A stretch of 64,000 nt of DNA from Stutzerimonas nitrititolerans (GTDB taxonomy: Bacteria > Pseudomonadota > Gammaproteobacteria > Pseudomonadales > Pseudomonadaceae). The stretch spans positions 62,001 through 126,000 of the forward strand of contig NZ_RFFL01000014.1 of NCBI RefSeq assembly GCF_003696285.1. The letters run 5' to 3'. Positions 24,954-35,816 of this stretch are shown piece after piece. Position 1 is the stretch's first letter. Each line of letters begins with the position of its first letter. The notes beneath the pieces were generated by a model that was not told the DNA's origin, did no database searches, and was given only the letters and a program-made list of their open reading frames with translations. Position numbers and translations under genes: made by a program.

Positions 24954-25883
24954 ATGCGCCTGTTCATCCTGACCCTCGCGCTCTGCCTGGCCCTGCCTGC
25001 ACAGGCCGAGCTGCAATACCGGCTGCAGCCACGCCAGATCGCCGAAGATGTCTGGCTGCTGGAAGGCTCGACGGACAACTTCGACCCGCGCAACGGCGGC
25101 AACATCGTCAATACCGGCTTCATCGTGACCTCGAACGGTGTCGTGGTGATCGACAGCGGTCCCTCCAGACGCTACGGCGAGGCCATGCGTGCCGCCATCG
25201 CCGAAGTGACCGATAGCCCCGTCATCAAGGTGCTGCTCACCCATCATCATCCCGACCATGTGCTGGGCAACCAGGCCTTCGCCGGCGTGCCCATCGCCGC
25301 GCTCGCCGGCACCACCGAACTGCTGCGCGAGCAGGGCGATGCCATGGCCGAGAACATGTACCGGATGGTCGGCGACTGGATGCGCGGCACCGAGGTGGTG
25401 CTGCCGAACGAAACGCTGGAGCCCGGCCTGCTGGAAATCGGTGATCGCAGGCTGCACCTGCTGCAATTGCGTGGACACACCGGGGCCGACCTGGCGGTGC
25501 TCGATGAAAGCAGTGGCGTGCTGTTCGCCGGCGACATCCTCTTTCATCAGCGCGCCCTGACCACGCCCAACAGTCCCGGGCTGGATGTGTGGCTGGCGGA
25601 TCTCGATCGTCTCGAAGCCACGCCCTGGAAATTGCTGGTGCCCGGCCACGGACCGCTGAGCCGCGACAGCGCTCCGTTCGAACAGATGCGCGACTATCTG
25701 GGTTGGCTCGACGGTCTGCTACGCGACGCGGTGGCCAGCGGCGCCGACATGAACGAGGTCATCCAGAGCCCGATCCCCGAACGTTTCTCCGGCATCAGCC
25801 TGACGCGCTACGAGCTGATCCGCGGCGTCAGCCACCTGTATCCGAAGTACGAAGCAGGGCAATTGCAGCGGGTGGACGAGTAA
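24954..25883 (+). CDS. Quinoprotein relay metallo-beta-lactamase-fold hydrolase
   Basis: A 309-residue exported MBL-fold protein (signal peptide to AQA-E) with the zinc motif HHHPDH (TNT: LLTHHHPDHVLG, about residue 97), further histidines in LRGHTGADL and VPGHGPLS, and D in FAGDIL. It matches the quinoprotein relay zinc hydrolase family that co-occurs with the SoxYZ-like carrier. It may release or process a carrier-bound intermediate, but this is inference. ATG 24954 has AAGGAGG at ideal spacing. It is last in the cytochrome operon and converges on the LysR gene. Confidence 0.85.
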   Translation: MRLFILTLALCLALPAQAELQYRLQPRQIAEDVWLLEGSTDNFDPRNGGNIVNTGFIVTSNGVVVIDSGPSRRYGEAMRAAIAEVTDSPVIKVLLTHHHPDHVLGNQAFAGVPIAALAGTTELLREQGDAMAENMYRMVGDWMRGTEVVLPNETLEPGLLEIGDRRLHLLQLRGHTGADLAVLDESSGVLFAGDILFHQRALTTPNSPGLDVWLADLDRLEATPWKLLVPGHGPLSRDSAPFEQMRDYLGWLDGLLRDAVASGADMNEVIQSPIPERFSGISLTRYELIRGVSHLYPKYEAGQLQRVDE

Positions 25884-25918
25884 CCGATCGGTATATCGCG
25901 CAGTGGTTTCCTGCACGC

Positions 25919-26845
25919 TCAGAGACTGTCCGGGTCGCCCACGAACATCTGGATGCGCGAGCGCAACCAGCGCTCGGCGGGGTCGTTGTCCTGGGCGCCG
26001 CGCCAGGCCATGGACAGCTCGAAATCCTGGCTGGTCTCGAACGGCAGTGGTTCGGCGCGTACGCCACCGCTGGCTGCCAGAGCCGCCGCGGCGTAGTCCG
26101 GTACCGTGGCCACCAGGTCTGTGCCTGCCAGCAGGCTCGCCAGGCCGTTGAACTGCGGCACGGCGAGCACCACCTGGCGCTTGCAGCCATGCAGGGCCAG
26201 CTCCTCGTCGATGTAGCCGTTCAGATCGCCAGCGAAGGACACCATCGCATGCGGGCGGGAGCAGTAGTCGTCCATGCTCATGCGCCCCGGGATGGCATCG
26301 GCGCGCAGCAGCATCGGCTTCGGACGGCGTAATACCTTGCGCTTGGCATTGGCTGGCAGTTCCTCGGTGTAGCAGACACCAACGGAGATTTCGCCCGATG
26401 CCAGCAGCCCCGGCATCAGCAGGTAGTTGGCACGGCGCACCACCAGCACCACTCCCGGCGCTTCGGCCCGAATGCGGCGCAGCAGGGGCGGCAGCAGGGC
26501 GAACTCGACTTCGTCGGTCAGGCCGATGCGGAACACCTGGGTGCTGGTGGCGGGGTCGAAGCTGGACGCGCGACTGACGGCGGTGGAGATCGAATCCAGC
26601 GCCGGTGACAGCAGCCGGGCGATTTCCTGGGCGCGGGCGGTGGGCTCCATGCTGCGACCGGTGCGTACGAACAGCGGATCGTCGAACAGCGCGCGCAAGC
26701 GGGCCAGCGCGGCGCTGATCGCCGGCTGTCCGAGAAACAGCTTCTCGGCGGCACGGGTCACGCTGCGCTCGTGCATCAGGGTCTCGAAGACGATCAGCAG
26801 GTTCAGATCCACACGGCGAAGGTCGTTGCGATTCATGCCATTCAC
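25919..26845 (-). CDS. LysR-family transcriptional regulator
   Basis: 308 residues: N-terminal winged HTH (LRRVDLNLLIVFETLMHERSVTRAAEKLFLGQPAISAALARLR) and a periplasmic-binding-like effector domain from about residue 95. It is divergent from the medium-chain dehydrogenase gene, whose promoter region it shares, and probably regulates it, as LysR proteins usually do. Start is uncertain: ATG 26845 and ATG 26836 are both in frame and neither has a strong ribosome site. The effector is unknown. Confidence 0.87.
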   Translation of the reverse strand: MNGMNRNDLRRVDLNLLIVFETLMHERSVTRAAEKLFLGQPAISAALARLRALFDDPLFVRTGRSMEPTARAQEIARLLSPALDSISTAVSRASSFDPATSTQVFRIGLTDEVEFALLPPLLRRIRAEAPGVVLVVRRANYLLMPGLLASGEISVGVCYTEELPANAKRKVLRRPKPMLLRADAIPGRMSMDDYCSRPHAMVSFAGDLNGYIDEELALHGCKRQVVLAVPQFNGLASLLAGTDLVATVPDYAAAALAASGGVRAEPLPFETSQDFELSMAWRGAQDNDPAERWLRSRIQMFVGDPDSL

Positions 26846-27106
26846 TTCATGTTGCGGTCGGACGACAGGCCCTTCCTCGAAGGTTGCGACTGCATTCTAG
26901 ACAGATCGAAGCGCGCCACGCATGCCCATTTCCGCTCGCAAATTGCACGAAGCTGTCATGGATGCGTTCATACATACGGAGCTGCATGCAAACCATCATC
27001 ATCGCTGGGCATGGCGACTATCGACCGGAATGCCGCACGGGCGGCTGGAGTTGTGCCCGCGGGACGGATAGAGTCACCAATACAGTAGTAACCGAGGGGT
27101 CTTTCC

Positions 27107-28123
27107 ATGTCCCGCATCATCCGCTTCCATCAGTTCGGTCCCGCCGAGGTGCTGCGCTACGAGCAGCAGGAAACATCCAGGCCCGGCCCCGGCGAGGTGC
27201 TGGTGAAGGTCGCTGCGATCGGCGTGAGCTGGAACGACGTGCTCTGGCGACAGGATCTGGCGCCACGCCACGCAAGGCTGCCGGCGGGCCTGGGAAGCGA
27301 AGTGGCCGGGTTGGTAATGGCCGTGGGCGAAGGCGTCGAGGGCTTCGCCATTGGCGACCGGGTAGCCAGCTTTCCGGCTCACGACATCAACGACTATCCG
27401 CTGTATGGCGAACAGGTGCGCGTTCCGCAGACTTCGCTGGTGCACTATCCGGCGATGCTCAGCCCCGTCGAGGCTAGCGTGCACTACACGCCGTTGCTGA
27501 TTTCCTACTTCGCGCTGGTGGAGCTCGCGCAACTCGAGCCCGGCCAGCACGTGCTGGTCACTCAGGCCCGGCACTGCACGGGGCCGGCCGTGGTGCAGCT
27601 GGCCAAGGCGCTCGGCGCGCGGGTCATCGCGACCTGCGAGCACAGCGAAGACCGGGAATTCCTGCTGGGCCTGGGGGCCGAGACGGTCATCGCCACCGAG
27701 GAGGAGGACCTCGTCGGTCGCCTCGACAGGATCACCGGCGGCAAAGGCGTGGAAGTCGTGCTCGACGCCTGCGGTGGTTCGCAGATGAAACTGCTCGGCG
27801 ATGTGATCGCGCCGCGCGGCAAGCTGATTCTCTACGGCATCATCGGCGGCAACGAGGCGGCTTTTCCCGCATGCGCGGCGTTCAAGAAGAACGTCAAGTT
27901 CTTCCTGCATTGTCTCGGCAACTTCACCGGCCAGCCGGAACTGGGCATCGAGCAGAACCGTGAGGCGGTGGAGCGTGCGCTGTTGCACCTCAATCAGCTG
28001 ACTGCCGATCGGCTGGTCAGTCCCCAGATCGACAAGGTGTTTCCCTTCGAAGAGGCGGTCGCCGCGCACCAGTACATGGAAAGCGGCGAGGCCCGAGGGC
28101 GCGTCGTCCTGCAGGTCGAATGA
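27107..28123 (+). CDS. Medium-chain zinc-type alcohol dehydrogenase/quinone oxidoreductase family protein
   Basis: 338 residues with a GroES-like N-terminal domain (FGPAEVLRYEQQETSRPGPGEVLVKV) and a Rossmann domain (about 140-270). The usual nucleotide motif is altered: ARHCTGPAVVQLAK replaces the common GxGxxG-like GAAGGVG. The structural zinc cysteine cluster and catalytic Cys/His zinc ligands are not evident, which suggests a zinc-free quinone-oxidoreductase-like reductase. The substrate cannot be read. It is divergent from the LysR gene and followed by a 95-base gap before the SDR gene. The ATG at 27107 is preceded by GAGGGG. Confidence 0.82.
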   Translation: MSRIIRFHQFGPAEVLRYEQQETSRPGPGEVLVKVAAIGVSWNDVLWRQDLAPRHARLPAGLGSEVAGLVMAVGEGVEGFAIGDRVASFPAHDINDYPLYGEQVRVPQTSLVHYPAMLSPVEASVHYTPLLISYFALVELAQLEPGQHVLVTQARHCTGPAVVQLAKALGARVIATCEHSEDREFLLGLGAETVIATEEEDLVGRLDRITGGKGVEVVLDACGGSQMKLLGDVIAPRGKLILYGIIGGNEAAFPACAAFKKNVKFFLHCLGNFTGQPELGIEQNREAVERALLHLNQLTADRLVSPQIDKVFPFEEAVAAHQYMESGEARGRVVLQVE

Positions 28124-28218
28124 GGCTCCGTAGGCTGCCTCTCATCACCCGCTAGAAACTTTTCGGCTGGCCATCCAGTCCTCCGCAGACAGGTTATTCA
28201 CTTGACGGAGGACTCGGC

Positions 28219-29076
<858 letters not shown>

Positions 29077-29101
29077 CCGTCCGCCGACAGGAGTAAGAGC
29101 C

Positions 29102-30070
29102 ATGCCGCGCACGATCTGGAAGGGCGCTGTCAGTTTCGGGCTGGTGCATATCCCGGTGGCCTTGGTCCCTGCCACCAGCCGCAGCGGAATCGATTTCGAC
29201 TGGCTGGACAAGCGCAGCATGGACCGCGTGGGCTACAAGCGCATCAACAAGACCACCGGCGAAGAGATCGACAGCGAGAACATCGTCAAGGGCGTCGAAT
29301 ACGAGAAGGGCCATTACGTCGTGCTCAGCGACGAGGAAATCAAGGCCGCCCATCCCAAGGCGACCCAGACGGTGGATATCGTTTCTTTCGTCGATGCCAA
29401 GGACATCTCCTTCCTCTACATCGACACGCCGTACTACCTCACCCCCGACCGTCGCGGCGAGAAGGTCTACGCGCTGCTGCGCGAAACACTCATCGAGACC
29501 GGCAAGGTCGGCATCGCCAACGTGGTGCTGCGCAACAAGCAGCACCTGGCGGTGGTGATGCCGCTGGGCAAGGCACTGGTGATGAATACCTTGCGCTGGG
29601 CCGACGAGGTGCGCGGTGTCGAGTACCTGGAAATGAAGGACGAGGCGCTCAATGCCGATCTGAACAAGCGCGAGCTGGACATGGCCAAGCGGCTGGTGGA
29701 GGACATGACCGAAGACTGGGACCCGACCCAGTTCAAGGACACCTTCCAGGACCAGATCATGGAACTGGTGGAGACCAAGGCGCGCGAAGGCCGGTTGGAG
29801 GCCGTGGGTGGACCGGAAGAGGCGGTGGACCGGCGCAGCGCCGATGTCATCGACCTGACCGAGCTGCTCAAGCGCAGCCTGGCGGCCAAGCCGAAGAGCA
29901 AGGCCGGGGCCAGCGAGGAGGTCACCGATCCCGACGAGGACGGGGACGACGGCGAGGAAAACGGCAAGGCCAGCGCCTCCAAGGGCAAGCCCAGGACGCG
30001 CAAGACCACCGGCAAGACCGGCACCTCCGCACCCCGCAAACCGGCCGGCAAGAGCCGAAAAACCGGCTGA
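29102..30070 (+). CDS. ku: Non-homologous end-joining protein Ku
   Basis: 322 residues of bacterial Ku, a homodimer that rings DNA ends and recruits LigD. The Ku core (MPRTIWKGAVSFGLVHIPV to about residue 260) is complete, followed by a C-terminal lysine-, glycine- and threonine-rich tail (about 262-322, KPRTRKTTGKTGTSAP) of the kind that binds DNA and modulates ligase recruitment. ATG 29102 is preceded by AGGAG; earlier in-frame starts lie inside the SDR gene. The next gene is a LigD polymerase domain. Expression in stationary phase is known for Pseudomonas Ku but not visible here. Confidence 0.95.
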   Translation: MPRTIWKGAVSFGLVHIPVALVPATSRSGIDFDWLDKRSMDRVGYKRINKTTGEEIDSENIVKGVEYEKGHYVVLSDEEIKAAHPKATQTVDIVSFVDAKDISFLYIDTPYYLTPDRRGEKVYALLRETLIETGKVGIANVVLRNKQHLAVVMPLGKALVMNTLRWADEVRGVEYLEMKDEALNADLNKRELDMAKRLVEDMTEDWDPTQFKDTFQDQIMELVETKAREGRLEAVGGPEEAVDRRSADVIDLTELLKRSLAAKPKSKAGASEEVTDPDEDGDDGEENGKASASKGKPRTRKTTGKTGTSAPRKPAGKSRKTG

Positions 30071-30088
30071 TCGGCTCGGGAGGAACCC

Positions 30089-31012
30089 ATGTCCGAAGGA
30101 CGCAGCAAGCGGCCGCTGGTGGGTGGGATCGGAATCAGCAGTCCGCAGCGGGTGATCGATGCACGAACGGGCGCCACCAAGCTGCAGCTCGCCGAATACT
30201 ACCTGTCGCTCCAGGATCGGCTGGTGCCGCACCTGCGTGGCAGGCCGCTGTCGATCGTGCGGGCGCCGGATGGCGTGGATGCGGACAGCTTCTTCCAGCG
30301 CCATTGCGGCCGGTTGAAGATGCCGCACATGCGTGTGCTGGATCGCTCGCTGGACCCCGAGCATGCACGCCTGATCCAGGCCGATGACATCTGCGCGGTG
30401 ATCGAGGCGGTGCAGATGGGCACCGTCGAATTCCATACCTGGAACGCGCGCAGCGACCGGATCGAACGGCCGGACCGGGTGATCTTCGATCTCGATCCCG
30501 ACACGCAGCTGGGCTGGTCGCGGATGGCCGAGGCGACCTGTCTGACGCTGGACCTGCTCGAGGAGCTCGGCCTGCAGGCCTTTCTCAAGACCAGCGGGGG
30601 GCGCGGCATGCATGTGGTGGTGCCGATCGACCGTCGCCACAGCTGGGATACCGTGCGCGCCTTCGCCCAGGGCGTCAGCCTGCGCCTGGCGGAACAGGCG
30701 CCCGACCGGCTGGTGGCCAGGATGGGGGCGAAGAACCGGGTCGGCAAGGTGTTCGTCGATTACCTGCGCAACCAGCGCGGTGCCAGCACGGTGGCCGCCT
30801 ATTCGGTGCGAGCGCGACCGGGGCTGGCGGTTTCGGTGCCTGTCGAGCGTGACGAGTTGCACGAACTCGACGGCGCGGGGCAGTGGTCTATCCTCAATAT
30901 CAAGCAGCGCCTGGACCAGCAGCGCAGCGACCCCTGGGCGGCCTACGACTCGACCCGTCAGGGGCTCACGAAGGCCATGTTGCGCCACCTCGGTGTTCGC
31001 GACCAAGACTGA
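30089..31012 (+). CDS. Stand-alone LigD-type primase-polymerase (AEP) domain protein
   Basis: 307 residues forming only the polymerase domain of bacterial LigD. The three archaeo-eukaryotic primase motifs are intact: FDLDPD (about 134-139), SGGRGMHVVVP (about 170-180) and KVFVDYLRN (about 217-225). The ligase and 3'-phosphoesterase domains found in full Pseudomonas LigD (about 840-870 residues) are absent on both sides. It can fill gaps or add ribonucleotides at Ku-bound ends, but sealing must come from a ligase elsewhere. It begins with ATG 30089, 18 bases after ku, with GGGAGGA before it. It ends cleanly, so it does not look like a recent truncation. Confidence 0.88.
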   Translation: MSEGRSKRPLVGGIGISSPQRVIDARTGATKLQLAEYYLSLQDRLVPHLRGRPLSIVRAPDGVDADSFFQRHCGRLKMPHMRVLDRSLDPEHARLIQADDICAVIEAVQMGTVEFHTWNARSDRIERPDRVIFDLDPDTQLGWSRMAEATCLTLDLLEELGLQAFLKTSGGRGMHVVVPIDRRHSWDTVRAFAQGVSLRLAEQAPDRLVARMGAKNRVGKVFVDYLRNQRGASTVAAYSVRARPGLAVSVPVERDELHELDGAGQWSILNIKQRLDQQRSDPWAAYDSTRQGLTKAMLRHLGVRDQD

Positions 31013-31114
31013 CAAACCTGTTGCCTGGAGCTTTCCCAACGAAGCGGAACCATACAAAAACGAGGCAGTCGACAACATCAGTTGGCTCGCCAACATAATT
31101 ACAAGGAGATACCC

Positions 31115-34100
31115 ATGACCGTGAGAGTATCCCGTCGCCAGTTCCTCAAGTTCGGTGCCGCCGGTGTTGGCGCATCGAGCATGGCCATGATGGGTTTTGC
31201 CCCGGATGAGGCTGTCGCTTCCGTCCGAAATTTCAAACTCAGCGCCTCCCGCATGACGCGCAACATCTGCACCTACTGCTCGGTGGGTTGCGGCATGTTG
31301 CTCTATTCGCGTGGCGATCAGTCGATCAACGTCGTCGGCGAAATCTTCCACGTCGAAGGCGACCCGGATCATCCGGTCAGCCGCGGCTCGCTATGCCCCC
31401 GCGGAGCCGGCGTGCTGGATTTCATCAAGAGCGAATCGCGGGTCAAGTATCCCGAGGTCCGCGAGCCGCACAGCAACGAATGGAAGCGAATCAGCTGGGA
31501 CGAGGCGCTCACGCGCATCGCACGGCACATGAAGGATGACCGCGACAAGAACTTCGAGACCCATGACGAGCAGGGCAGGCTGGTCAACCGCTGGCTGACC
31601 ACTTCGATGGTCGCCGCTTCGGCCTGTACCAACGAGACGGCTTACCTGACGCAGAAGATCACCCGGGCGCTGGGCATCCTTCAGCTGGACAACCAGGCGC
31701 GCGTCTGACACGGACCAACGGTGGCAGGTCTTGCCCCAACATTTGGTCGCGGTGCCATGACGAACCACTGGGCGGACATCGCCAATGCTGATGTCATCCT
31801 GTCCATGGGCGGCAATTCGGCCGAGGCGCATCCGGTGGGCTTCCGCTGGGTCATGCGGGCCAAGGAGCGCAGCAATGCGATCCTGATTTCCATCGACCCG
31901 CGTTTCAACCGCACCACGGCAGTGGCGGATCATCACGCCTGGCTGCGCACCGGCACGGACATCGTCTTCCTCGGCGGGCTGATCAACTACCTGATCGAGA
32001 ACGACCGCTACGCACACGACTACGTGCGTGAGTACACCGACGCGCGGCTGATTGTGGCCGAAGGTTTCGGCTTCGAGGAAGGCCTGTTCACCGGCTACGA
32101 CCCGGCCAGCAAGACCTACGACCGGCAAACCTGGAACTTCGAACTCGACGAGAACGGTTTCGCGCGCAGCGACCCGAGCCTGCAGCACCCGCGTTGCGTG
32201 TTCCAACTGATGCGCCAGCATTACAGCCGCTACACGCTGGAGCAGGTCGAGAACATCTGCGGCATGCCGCGAGAAAAGGCCGTCGAGCTCTGGGAGCTGA
32301 TCGCGCAGACCGCGGCGCCCGACAAGACCATGACCATCCTCTATGCCCTGGGCTGGACCCAGCACTCCATCGGCTCGCAGATCATTCGCTGCGGTGCCAT
32401 GGTGCAACTGCTGCTGGGCAACATGGGCATGCCGGGCGGTGGCGTGAATGCGTTGCGCGGCCACTCGAATATCCAGGGGCTCACCGACATCGGGCTGCTG
32501 TCGAACCTGTTGCCGGGTTACCTGAACCTGCCATCGGCCAACCTGCAGACCTACGCCGACTACATGCGCACCCGCATCAAGCAACCGCTGGTCGAGGGTG
32601 AGGTCTCGTACTGGAAGTTCTACGAGCGTTTCTTCGTCAGCCTGATGAAGGACTGGTACGGCGATGTCGCCACGGCGGAGAACGACTGGTGCTACGACTG
32701 GCTGCCGAAACTTTCGGTGCCGATCTACGACATCCTCTACGCCATCAACGACATGACCCTCGGCAAGATGACCGGTGCGTTCTGCCAGGGCTTCAACATC
32801 CTCGCGGCGTTCCCGAACAAGGCGAAGGTGTTCGATGGTCTGTCGAAGCTGAAGTACTTCGTGATCATGGACCCGCTCAAGGTGGAAACCGGCGAGTTCT
32901 GGCGCAATTTCGGCGAATACCACGACGTGGACCCTTCGCAGATCGGTACCGAGGTGTTCCGCCTGCCGACCACCTGCTTCGCCGAGGACGATGGCTCCAT
33001 CACCAACAGCTCGCGCTGGCTGCAATGGCATGACAAGTCCGCGCCGGGGCCCGGCGAGTCGATGACCGATACGGAAATCCTCGGCGAGGTGATGCTGCGG
33101 CTCAAGCGGATGTACCAGGAAGAGGGCGGCGCATTCCCCGATCCGATCCTCAACCTGACTTGGAACTACAAGGTGCCCAACTATCCCACGGCCGAGGAGC
33201 TGGCCAAGGAATACAACGGCAGGGCACTGACGGACCTGACCGACGACACCGGGCAGGTCGTTCGTCGCAAGGGCGAGCTGTTGAAGGATTTCAGCGAACT
33301 GCGTGCCGACGGCAGCACGGCCTGCGGCTGCTGGATCTACTCGGGCGCCTGGACCGAGCAAGGCAACATGATGGCCCGGCGCGACAACTCGGACCCTTAC
33401 GACACCGGCAACACCATCGGTTGGGCCTGGGCCTGGCCAATGAACCGTCGCGTGCTCTACAACCGCGCTTCGGCGCGGCCCGACGGTACGCCCTGGGCAC
33501 CGAACAAGGCCTTCATCTGGTGGGATGGCGAGCGCTGGACCGGCGCGGACGTGCCGGACTTCCCGCTGACGTCACCGCCGTCCGAGGGCGTGCGGCCGTT
33601 CATCATCACCCAGAGTGGCGGCGGGCACTTCTTCGCGGCCGAATGGCTGAACGAAGGGCCCTTTCCCGAGCACTACGAGCCCATGGAGTCGCCGATCGAC
33701 CGCAACCCCATGAGCCCGAACAACCCGCAGGCATTCAACAACCCCATCGTCCGGGTCTTCGAGCAGGATCGCGACTCGTTCGGTTCCAACAAGGACTTCC
33801 CTTACGCGGCGACGACCTACCGTTTGACCGAGCACTTCCACTACTGGACGACCCATGCGCGGCTCAACTCGATCGCGCAGCCGGAGAAGTTCATCGAGAT
33901 CGGCGAACTCCTAGCCAACGAACTGGGCATCAGCGCCGGCGACCGGGTCAAGGTGACGTCCAAGCGTGGCTACATCACTGCCGTGGCGGTGGTGACCAAG
34001 CGCCTGATTCCGCTGGAAATCGATGGCCGCACCGTCCACCAGATCGGCATTCCGATCCACTGGGGCTTCAAGGGCGTTGCCCGCAAGGCGCATCTCACCA

Positions 34101-34195
34101 ACACCCTGACGCCCTTCGTGGGTGACGGGAACACGCAGACACCGGAATTCAAGTCGTTTCTGGTGAACGTGGAGAAATTCGGGGGGACCGTCTGA
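31115..34195 (+). CDS. fdnG: Formate dehydrogenase-N/O alpha subunit, selenocysteine-containing
   Basis: A 1026-residue molybdopterin enzyme oxidising formate to CO2 in the periplasm. A TAT signal ([12 protein letters not shown], cleaved near AVA) precedes the [4Fe-4S] motif [10 protein letters not shown] with its fourth cysteine in SLCPRGA. An in-frame TGA at 31706-31708 encodes selenocysteine 198, followed by [21 protein letters not shown] as in E. coli FdnG/FdoG (Sec196). The C-terminal domain (to 34195) is the molybdopterin-dinucleotide binding fold. The ATG 31115 follows AAGGAG; conventional gene finding would split the gene at the TGA. The stop overlaps the fdnH start. Confidence 0.95.
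31709..31747 (+). promoter_or_regulatory. SECIS-like hairpin for selenocysteine insertion
   Basis: Right after the TGA codon, GGCA (31723-31726) pairs with TGCC (31732-31735) around a GGTCT loop (31727-31731), with a lower stem of ACCAA (31714-31718) and TTGGT (31743-31747). The apical G-G-U-C loop and the stem position agree with the E. coli fdhF/fdnG SECIS that binds SelB. Confidence 0.8.
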
Positions 34196-35130
34196 TGCGT
34201 GGCGACCAGATCAATCTGCAGAACATCATCGCCCGCTCCGCGAGCACCGTGCCGTCACCGCAGGTGCGGCACGGCGGCGTGGACAAGGTGACCAAGCTCA
34301 TCGACGTGTCGGTCTGCATCGGCTGCAAGGCCTGCCAGGTGGCATGTTCGGAGTGGAACGACCTGCGTGACGATGTGGGCACCTGCGACGGTACCTACAA
34401 CAACCCGCAGGACCTGACGGCCGAATCCTTCGAAGTCATGCGCTTCTCCGAATACGAGGACGAGCAGGGCAACCTCGAATGGCTGATCCGCAAGGACAAC
34501 TGCATGCACTGCGCCGAGCCGGGCTGCCTCAAGGCCTGCCCGTCGCCCGGCGCCATCGTGCAGTACGCCAACGGCATCGTCGATTTCAACTCCGAGCACT
34601 GCATCGGCTGCGGCTACTGCGTGGCGGGCTGTCCCTTCGATATCCCGCGGATCTCGAAGAAGGACAACAAGGCCTACAAGTGCACGCTGTGCTCCGACCG
34701 GGTGTTCAACGGGCTGGAACCCGCCTGCGTGAAGAGCTGCCCGACTTCGGCGATCATGTTCGGCACCAAGGAAGACATGCTCGACTACGGCGCCAAGCGG
34801 GTCGCGCACCTCAACGATCGTGGCTACGAGAATGCCGGCATCTACGACCCCGCGGGAGTGGGCGGCACCCATGTGGTTTATGTGCTGCAGCACGCGGACA
34901 AGCCGGAGATCTACAGCGGCTTGCCACGCGACCCGCATATCGCGCCGACCGTCGAACTGTGGAAGGGCATCACCAAACCGATCATGTCCGTGGCGCTGGG
35001 CGTCTCGGTACTGGCAGGCTTCTTCCACTACGTGATGCAGGGTCCGAAAGAAGAACCGGAGGACGACCCCGATCCCGATAGGGCGGCAGCCGAACTTGAA
35101 CTCGATCGTCGTGGGGAGGACAGGCCATGA
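34195..35130 (+). CDS. fdnH: Formate dehydrogenase-N/O beta subunit, four [4Fe-4S] clusters
   Basis: 311 residues with four cysteine motifs: [14 protein letters not shown] (about 42-53), [13 protein letters not shown] (about 102-114), [14 protein letters not shown] (about 137-150), and CTLCSDR with CVKSCPT (about 162-187). One C-terminal membrane helix ([19 protein letters not shown], about 263-281) anchors it, and a charged tail follows. It passes electrons from the alpha subunit to the cytochrome b gamma subunit. TGATG overlap with fdnG and ATGA overlap with fdnI. Confidence 0.95.
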   Translation: MRGDQINLQNIIARSASTVPSPQVRHGGVDKVTKLIDVSVCIGCKACQVACSEWNDLRDDVGTCDGTYNNPQDLTAESFEVMRFSEYEDEQGNLEWLIRKDNCMHCAEPGCLKACPSPGAIVQYANGIVDFNSEHCIGCGYCVAGCPFDIPRISKKDNKAYKCTLCSDRVFNGLEPACVKSCPTSAIMFGTKEDMLDYGAKRVAHLNDRGYENAGIYDPAGVGGTHVVYVLQHADKPEIYSGLPRDPHIAPTVELWKGITKPIMSVALGVSVLAGFFHYVMQGPKEEPEDDPDPDRAAAELELDRRGEDRP

Positions 35131-35816
35131 GCCATTCCAACACCAGGTACGGCATCCTGCGTTACAGCAAGTGGACCCGGGTCAATCACTGGATAGTGGC
35201 GATCAGTTTCGTTCTGCTCACGCTGAGCGGGTTGGCGCTTTTCTATCCGGCGTTTTTCGGGCTGACCGCGCTGTTCGGCGGGCCGGAGCCGACACGCATC
35301 GTGCACCCCTATATCGGCGTGTTCATGTCGCTGCTGTTCATTATCCAGGCGGTGCGCTTTTTCGGCGACAACCTGTTCCGTCGTCACGACGTGCAGTGGA
35401 TGAGGCAGATCCGCGATCTGCTCGGCAACCGTGACGAGCGTCTGCCTCCTGTGGGCAAGAACAACGCCGGACAGAAACTGGTGTACTGGATCTTCCTGGC
35501 GACGGTACCAGTGCTGCTGGTCACCGGCATCGTGCTCTGGCGTCCGTGGATCGCCGATGGCATGCCGGTATGGGCGTTGCGCTGGGCCGTTACCATTCAT
35601 GCCTACGCGGCGTTCATCGCGATCATCACGCTGGTGATCCACATCTACTCGGCCATCTGGGTCAAGGGTTCGATACGGGCCATGACTCAGGGGCGTGTCA
35701 GCCACGCCTGGGCGAGGCATCATCACGGGCTCTGGTACGAGGACATCATGCGTAACAGGAAGTCGGATGCGCAGAGCGCTGCGTCGAACAGCGAAGTCCA
35801 GCAGGAGCGTCGATGA
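35127..35816 (+). CDS. fdnI: Formate dehydrogenase-N/O gamma subunit (cytochrome b556)
   Basis: 229 residues with four membrane helices (about 24-46, 58-78, 115-137, 153-175). Likely haem b ligands are H21 (VNHWIVAI), the histidine before the second helix (VHPYIGVF), and the histidine pair in IHAYAAF and LVIHIYS. It receives electrons from the beta subunit and reduces quinone. ATGA overlaps connect it to fdnH and fdhE, so the four genes form one operon. Confidence 0.92.
   Translation: MSHSNTRYGILRYSKWTRVNHWIVAISFVLLTLSGLALFYPAFFGLTALFGGPEPTRIVHPYIGVFMSLLFIIQAVRFFGDNLFRRHDVQWMRQIRDLLGNRDERLPPVGKNNAGQKLVYWIFLATVPVLLVTGIVLWRPWIADGMPVWALRWAVTIHAYAAFIAIITLVIHIYSAIWVKGSIRAMTQGRVSHAWARHHHGLWYEDIMRNRKSDAQSAASNSEVQQERR

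Noticed and set aside
31706-31708. In-frame TGA in fdnG as a nonsense mutation
   Set aside because: Position equals the known selenocysteine, the next residues are conserved and a SECIS-like hairpin follows.
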